From an uncultured SAR116 cluster alpha proteobacterium (GTDB lineage: Bacteria > Pseudomonadota > Alphaproteobacteria > Puniceispirillales > Marisalimonadaceae), in the NCBI GenBank assembly GCA_902589185.1, contig CACIRZ010000001.1:59873-123872 (forward strand): a stretch of 64,000 nt of DNA. Reading direction: 5' to 3'. This document shows, one piece after another, positions 59,497 through 64,000 of this stretch. Position 1 is the first letter of the stretch, and each line of letters opens with the position of its first letter. The position numbers and the translations under genes are program-made. The notes beneath the pieces were generated by a model that made no database searches, had not been told where the DNA came from, and worked only from the letters and a program-made list of their open reading frames with translations.

Positions 59497-60876
59497 ATGA
59501 ATAAAATTGAAACTTCTCTTGCTGAAACATTTTCAGAATGGGTTCATAAACTTAATATAAATGATGTACCAAAAGACGTCGTTGATAAATTGCAACTAAT
59601 TGTAATGGACTCTTTTGGACTAATGGTTTCCGCTAAAAACGAGCAATACATAAAAAGCCTTATCAATGCACTTAAGGAGAATGGAGATTGCACATTAGTT
59701 GGACACAATAAAAAGGTAAGTCCATTCAACGCATCTATAATTAATGGAACAGCTATACATGGTGAAGATTTTGACGATACTTTTGAAGGAACACCTGTGC
59801 ACGTAGGTTCTGTTATGGTGCCAGCAATGTTATCTTCGGCTCAAGCTAAAAATTTAGACGGAGAAAAATTTTTAAAAGGTTTAGTTGTAGGATCAGAACT
59901 AATTTGTAGACTAGCTTTAGTTGCGCCTACAGCAGTTCATAGACAAGGTTTTCACCCGACAGCAATTTTTGGAGCTTTTGGTTCATCAATAGGTGTTTCA
60001 TCGTTGCTTGGCAATACCATAGATGAAATGAGTTCAGGATTAGGTATTGTAGGAAGCATGGCTTCTGGAATTATAGAGTATTTAGCTGAAGGCACATCTA
60101 CAAAACGTCTTCACCCAGGATGGGCTGCTGGTTGTGGATGGCAATCCGCTAATTTTGCTAAATCTGGGTTTTTAGGACCAAGAACTGTTTTTGAAGGTCA
60201 ACACGGTGTATTTAATAGTTTTGCTAAAAATAATATTGAACCAAATTTTTCACATATTATTTCAGATTTGGGAAATAGATGGGAATCAAAAAACTTGGCT
60301 TTAAAGCCTTACGCTTGTGGAACAATGGCTCAACCTTTTATTGATTGCGCTATAAAACTAAAAGATAAAATTGATAATGTTGAGAACATAGATAAAGTAA
60401 TAGCTAGCGTTGGTGAGGGAACAGTCCACAGGTTATGGGAACCGTTAGAAGAGAAACAGAATCCATCCACTGCTTATGGCGCAAAATTTTCTGTTCCATA
60501 TTGTATTTCAATAGGATTAATCAATGGGTCTGCAGGCTTAAATGAGTTTACTGATAAATGTTTGAAAAATTTAGAAGTGATAAAATTAGCGTCTAAAGTA
60601 AACTATGAAATTAATCCAGATGACGAATATCCAAGAAATTATACTGGTAAAATAAAAATAATTATGAAAGATGGGACAATATCTTCTTCGTCACAAGAAT
60701 GTTTAAGAGGTGGAAAACGTGACCCTCTCAGTTATAATGAAGTTAGAAAAAAATTTGAAGCTAATTTAAAATTTGCAAATGTGAAGTCTAGTGAGATTGA
60801 AAAACTATATGATTTTATTAAAAATATTTTTAAATCAAAAAATCTAAATGGATTAGATGGTGTTAACTTCTATTAA
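59497..60876 (+). CDS. MmgE/PrpD family protein (third of three)
   Basis: 459 aa. Family segments: LQLIVMDSFGLMVSAKNEQ, NGTAIHGEDFDDTFEGTPVHVGSVMVPAMLS, GFHPTAIFGAFGS and LKPYACGTMAQPFIDCA. It follows tctA by 19 bases in the same operon, a transporter link shared with another copy beside the TRAP genes. Its last 14 bases overlap the convergent YdjM-like gene. Likely acts on the imported carboxylate as dehydratase, decarboxylase or epimerase. Confidence 0.87.
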   Translation: MNKIETSLAETFSEWVHKLNINDVPKDVVDKLQLIVMDSFGLMVSAKNEQYIKSLINALKENGDCTLVGHNKKVSPFNASIINGTAIHGEDFDDTFEGTPVHVGSVMVPAMLSSAQAKNLDGEKFLKGLVVGSELICRLALVAPTAVHRQGFHPTAIFGAFGSSIGVSSLLGNTIDEMSSGLGIVGSMASGIIEYLAEGTSTKRLHPGWAAGCGWQSANFAKSGFLGPRTVFEGQHGVFNSFAKNNIEPNFSHIISDLGNRWESKNLALKPYACGTMAQPFIDCAIKLKDKIDNVENIDKVIASVGEGTVHRLWEPLEEKQNPSTAYGAKFSVPYCISIGLINGSAGLNEFTDKCLKNLEVIKLASKVNYEINPDDEYPRNYTGKIKIIMKDGTISSSSQECLRGGKRDPLSYNEVRKKFEANLKFANVKSSEIEKLYDFIKNIFKSKNLNGLDGVNFY

Positions 60877-61882
60877 TTGTATCACTGCAGTTTTTTCCTA
60901 AGAGCAAACCAAAAAACTTGTTCCATTTTTCTACATAATTACTTCTATTTACAACCCAATCAACATGATCAGTAGAGGGTTTGTTGGGATTTATTCTAAT
61001 TCCCCATAAACCATCAACCTCATTAGGGACTGCTGAATACCTGACATCTGTTATTATATTTTTACCAATTCCTTTTCCTAGATAACCTTGCGAGAACCAA
61101 TCAAATCTTTTTATATCTTTATATTGTTGACTTTTTTTATCAAGCTCTGAAAAATCATTGATAAGATCAAGTTTTTTAATTTTTGTTCCTTGACAATATT
61201 CTGACTTATAAAACAACCTTACTGCATCAACGTAGTAAAAACCTTCATCCTCATAAATTATTTTCCATAAAAATAAATTTCCAAGACTTGGTTTTGCAGT
61301 AAGATCCTTACTCTCGTGCCCTCTTAAATTTGCAATTGAATGTCCAACAAATTGAGCACGATTTTCTTGAATGGCACCAAAGATTAAGTAAATAAAAATA
61401 TATAGAATGCCAAATAGCGTAATTAATTTATTTTTCATTATTATTGCAAAAATTATAGATAGAATTACAGGAATACTTAAAAAAGGATCAACGACTGATA
61501 TATAATTCCAAGAAATTCTTTCATAGGAAAATGGCCATAAAAGTTGTGTTCCATAACTTGTGCAGGCGTCTAATAATCCATGTGTGGCATAACCAAGAAA
61601 ACTTAAAAGGTAAGTTTCACCCAAACTTAAATATTTCTTAAAAAGTATTCTTGAAAGTAAAGTTACAATCAAAGCACCTATTGGTATGAAAATTAAGGAA
61701 TGTGTAAATTGTCTATGATATTCTAATTTTAATAAAGGGTCTGAAGCAGATTTAATGAAAATGTCTAGGTCAGGAGCTAAACCTGCACAACAACCAACTA
61801 TTGACCCGACTAAATATTTTTTCTTATTTGAGATTGTTTGAGCAAAAATTGCACCAAATGCGCCTTGAGTAACTGGATCCAT
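60863..61882 (-). CDS. YdjM/YbcI-like membrane-bound metal-dependent hydrolase family protein
   Basis: About 339 aa. The N-terminal domain MDPVTQGAFGAIFAQ, GLAPDLDIFI, YHRQFTHSL and HGLLDACTSYGTQL carries the His/Asp set of the YdjM family, with several transmembrane helices, and a soluble C-terminal domain follows. The ORF-track start (TTG at 61894) adds four residues; I prefer ATG at 61882. Relatives are annotated LexA-regulated or metal-dependent hydrolases but have no defined substrate. Confidence 0.82.
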   Translation of the reverse strand: MDPVTQGAFGAIFAQTISNKKKYLVGSIVGCCAGLAPDLDIFIKSASDPLLKLEYHRQFTHSLIFIPIGALIVTLLSRILFKKYLSLGETYLLSFLGYATHGLLDACTSYGTQLLWPFSYERISWNYISVVDPFLSIPVILSIIFAIIMKNKLITLFGILYIFIYLIFGAIQENRAQFVGHSIANLRGHESKDLTAKPSLGNLFLWKIIYEDEGFYYVDAVRLFYKSEYCQGTKIKKLDLINDFSELDKKSQQYKDIKRFDWFSQGYLGKGIGKNIITDVRYSAVPNEVDGLWGIRINPNKPSTDHVDWVVNRSNYVEKWNKFFGLLLGKNCSDTINRS

Positions 61883-61929
61883 AATACAAACCAAAATTAT
61901 TAAATGAGCTATCTATACACTAAGTTTTC

Positions 61930-61959
61930 TTGACTGTTTATATTTTTTTCATTTAACAT
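61930..61959 (+). promoter_or_regulatory. Possible promoter for the Baeyer-Villiger monooxygenase gene
   Basis: TTGACT (61930-61935), an 18-base spacer and TAACAT (61954-61959) lie about 28 bases before the monooxygenase start. The -35 is strong, the -10 is weak. Confidence 0.35.
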
Positions 61960-61986
61960 ATTCAATGTATTACAAGAGACATTTTT

Positions 61987-63603
61987 ATGAACCAAATTAA
62001 CTTAAATAATAAAGAATATGACGTGATAATTGTAGGTGCTGGGTTTTCAGGATTATATCAATTGATATGTCTTAGAGATCAACTTGGTATGAATTGTCTT
62101 GTTGTAGAAACAGGAGATGATGTTGGTGGTACATGGTATTGGAATCGTTATCCAGGAGCAAGATGTGATACTGAAAGCCACGCCTACTCTTATTATTTTT
62201 CAGACGAATTATTAAAAGAATGGACATGGTCAGAACGATATCCAGGTCATGCTGAGATTAGAAGATATATGAATTTTGTTGCTGAAAAATTTGATCTTAA
62301 AAAAGATATTTTATTTAACCACAAAGTAACAAGTGCTCAATATAATGAAGATAAAAATTGTTGGGAAATCACAACCAACAATAAAATAAATTTTAGGTCT
62401 AAATTTTTAATTACAGCTGTTGGATGTTTGTCAAATGCAAATATTCCTAAAATTAAAGGATTAGAAAATTTTAAAGGTAAATATTATCATACAGGAAATT
62501 GGCCAAAAAATGACGTATCATTTGTTGGTAAAAAAGTTGGTCAAATTGGAACAGGTTCTACTGGAATACAAGCAGTACCAGTTATAGCTGAAGAAGCTAA
62601 GCATTTAACAGTTTTCCAAAGAACGGCAAATTATAGTGTACCTGCAAGGAATAAACCTTTAACTGAAAATTTCAAAATCCATGTTAAAGAGAGATTTAAG
62701 TATTATAGAGAATTGCTTAAAAAGACGCCCAATGGACACCCTTTTGAAATATCAGATCGTCTTGTTGCTGATGTTCAAGAACAAGAAATGCAAGAGATTT
62801 ACGAAAAAGCATGGGAAAAAGGAGGTTTACAATTCAGGGGATCATTTAGTGATTTGGTTACTAACGTTGAAGCTAATAAAACAGCCTCAGATTTTATAAA
62901 AAGTAAAATTAATGAAACTGTTTTAAATAAAAAATTTGCAGCAATCTTATCAGATATTGATCACCCATATGCAGGTAAACGCCCACCAATAGATACAAAT
63001 TATTTTGAAACCTATAATAGAGACAATATTAATCTTGTTGATCTTCGAAGCAATCCTATAACACAAATAGATGAAAAAGGAATTCAAACTGAAAAAGAAT
63101 ATTTTGATTTAGATATTATTGTTTTTGCTACAGGTTATGATGCTATGACCGGACCGCTTCTGAATATGAATATCGTTGGGAAAAATAATTTAAAACTGCA
63201 TGAAGCTTGGGAAGAAGGGCCAAAAACATTTTTGGGTCTTCAAGTGCCAGGTTTCCCTAATATGTTTACAATAACGGGCCCAGGTAGTCCGTCAGTTCTT
63301 ACAAACATGCCTATAGCAATTGAGCAACATGTTGAATGGATTAGGGATTGTATAGATTTCATGAATAAAAAAGAGTATTCCACAATTGAGACTGATGCTA
63401 AGTCAGCAGAAGAATGGGGAAATGAAGTTAACAATGTTGCAAATAAAACTTTACTACCTACCGTAAAACATTCATGGTATCTAGGTGCAAATATTCCTGG
63501 TAAACCACAAGTTTTTATGCCTTATGCTGGCGGACTCCCCAGATATAGAGATGTATGTGAAAACATTAAAAATAATAATTATAAAGAGTTTAGTTTAAAT
63601 TAA
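61987..63603 (+). CDS. Baeyer-Villiger-type flavin monooxygenase
   Basis: 538 aa. The FAD site VIIVGAGFSGLYQLICLRD, the DVGGTWYWNRYPGARCDTESHAYSY block, the Baeyer-Villiger fingerprint FKGKYYHTGNWP and the NADPH site VGQIGTGSTGIQA are all intact. Family enzymes insert oxygen next to a ketone to give esters or lactones. It is monocistronic as far as visible. The natural ketone is unknown; no esterase sits directly beside it, and the convergent next gene encodes a cyclic-nucleotide-binding protein. Confidence 0.92.
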   Translation: MNQINLNNKEYDVIIVGAGFSGLYQLICLRDQLGMNCLVVETGDDVGGTWYWNRYPGARCDTESHAYSYYFSDELLKEWTWSERYPGHAEIRRYMNFVAEKFDLKKDILFNHKVTSAQYNEDKNCWEITTNNKINFRSKFLITAVGCLSNANIPKIKGLENFKGKYYHTGNWPKNDVSFVGKKVGQIGTGSTGIQAVPVIAEEAKHLTVFQRTANYSVPARNKPLTENFKIHVKERFKYYRELLKKTPNGHPFEISDRLVADVQEQEMQEIYEKAWEKGGLQFRGSFSDLVTNVEANKTASDFIKSKINETVLNKKFAAILSDIDHPYAGKRPPIDTNYFETYNRDNINLVDLRSNPITQIDEKGIQTEKEYFDLDIIVFATGYDAMTGPLLNMNIVGKNNLKLHEAWEEGPKTFLGLQVPGFPNMFTITGPGSPSVLTNMPIAIEQHVEWIRDCIDFMNKKEYSTIETDAKSAEEWGNEVNNVANKTLLPTVKHSWYLGANIPGKPQVFMPYAGGLPRYRDVCENIKNNNYKEFSLN

Positions 63604-63606
63604 AAT

Positions 63607-64000
63607 TTAATCATCTACAGGATTCTTAATTACATTAATTTTTGTTCTAATTTTTTTCATTCTCTCTTCAAGTTCATTTTTCTTAGGCGGGTTCTTTGAG
63701 TCTAACTGATCCAAAAGATTAGAAATTTCATTGGCTAATTCGTTACTTTGTTTATTTGAATCTAAGAGCCTCAGTTGAGTCTTTCTTATTAAAGCTCCCA
63801 AAATGACATTAGATTTAATGATTTCTTTAAAGTAAGATTTAGGTATTATTTTTGTAACTAATTTTTGAGTACATACTTTAGCAGTTACGGTTCTTGGAAC
63901 ATTGAGTAAAATGGAGCTCTCTCCAAATATCTCCCCCATACCTAGTCTATTCAGTTTTAATCCATCCTTTGTTTCAATATTGACATATCCCTCTAAAATT
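63607..64000 (-). CDS. Cyclic nucleotide-binding domain protein, C-terminal part (truncated by window end)
   Basis: The frame stays open to the last base of the window, beyond the ORF-track Met at 63939, adding a segment ending NIETKDGLKLNRLG. The piece MGEIFGESSILLNVPRTVTAKV is the phosphate-binding cassette of a cNMP-binding domain, followed by the C-helix and a charged coiled-coil-like tail (LLDQLDSKNPPKKNELEERMKKIR). No helix-turn-helix follows, so it is probably not a Crp-type regulator; it may be attached to a transporter, kinase or stand-alone effector upstream of the window. Confidence 0.75.
   Translation of the reverse strand, partial: ILEGYVNIETKDGLKLNRLGMGEIFGESSILLNVPRTVTAKVCTQKLVTKIIPKSYFKEIIKSNVILGALIRKTQLRLLDSNKQSNELANEISNLLDQLDSKNPPKKNELEERMKKIRTKINVIKNPVDD

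Overview
The window is strongly AT-rich, densely coded DNA that looks like a chromosome segment of a free-living marine alphaproteobacterium with a streamlined genome. The evidence is the alphaproteobacterial order gpmI-ctpA-rppH ... atpHAGDC-priA-fsa-xerC, the F1 ATPase genes standing apart from F0 genes, an Irr/PerR-type Fur regulator beside katG, TRAP and TctABC solute-binding-protein transporters, and very short intergenic gaps. KatG and the broad catabolic content argue against SAR11 proper. A lineage such as SAR116 or AEGEAN-169/HIMB59 is my inference only. I saw no tRNA, rRNA, CRISPR array, IS element or prophage.

Region 1 (1-15.7 kb) is mostly housekeeping: the end of gpmI, a periplasmic C-terminal processing protease, RppH, an amidase, the F1 ATP synthase operon atpHAGDC, priA, a transaldolase-like aldolase, xerC, then katG and its likely regulator. 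The katG promoter carries a 17-bp Irr-box-like (ICE) palindrome just upstream of a good -35/-10 pair.

Region 2 (15.7-33.5 kb) is a mosaic of short catabolic and transport units in alternating orientation: amidase plus persulfide-dioxygenase-like MBL protein, omega-amino-acid aminotransferase, an AMACR-like family III CoA transferase, FAH-family hydrolase, NIPSNAP/GST/hydroxyacid dehydrogenase, FAD monooxygenase, hydratase, TauE, EamA (apparently with an ATT start codon), a ThDP enzyme, alpha/beta hydrolase, SDR, RidA and AzlCD.

Region 3 (33.5-46.6 kb) is the most coherent accessory unit. Nine co-oriented genes encode a TRAP transporter (dctPQM), two family III CoA transferases, a MaoC hydratase, a CitE-type CoA-ester lyase, an MmgE/PrpD protein and an HTD2/mesaconyl-CoA-hydratase-like protein. 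The gene set matches what is known for itaconate or mesaconate/methylmalyl-CoA catabolism: uptake, CoA activation, hydration, then lyase cleavage. An acyl-CoA dehydrogenase and a second MmgE/PrpD lie beside it.

Region 4 (46.7-64 kb) holds a four-gene ring-cleavage-like operon (possible tautomerase, enoyl-CoA hydratase, PcaB/ASL-like lyase, thioesterase), glutathione-dependent formaldehyde oxidation (FghA plus class III ADH), an enoyl-CoA hydratase/CoA transferase pair, and a second transporter-linked catabolic unit (enolase-superfamily enzyme, TauD-like dioxygenase, TctCBA, third MmgE/PrpD). The end has a YdjM-like membrane protein, a Baeyer-Villiger-type monooxygenase and a partial cyclic-nucleotide-binding protein.

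Two themes recur. In both binding-protein transport operons a stable hairpin lies directly after the binding-protein gene, a likely device for expressing it above the membrane subunits. Nearly all convergent gene pairs abut or overlap at their stop codons, leaving no room for terminators.
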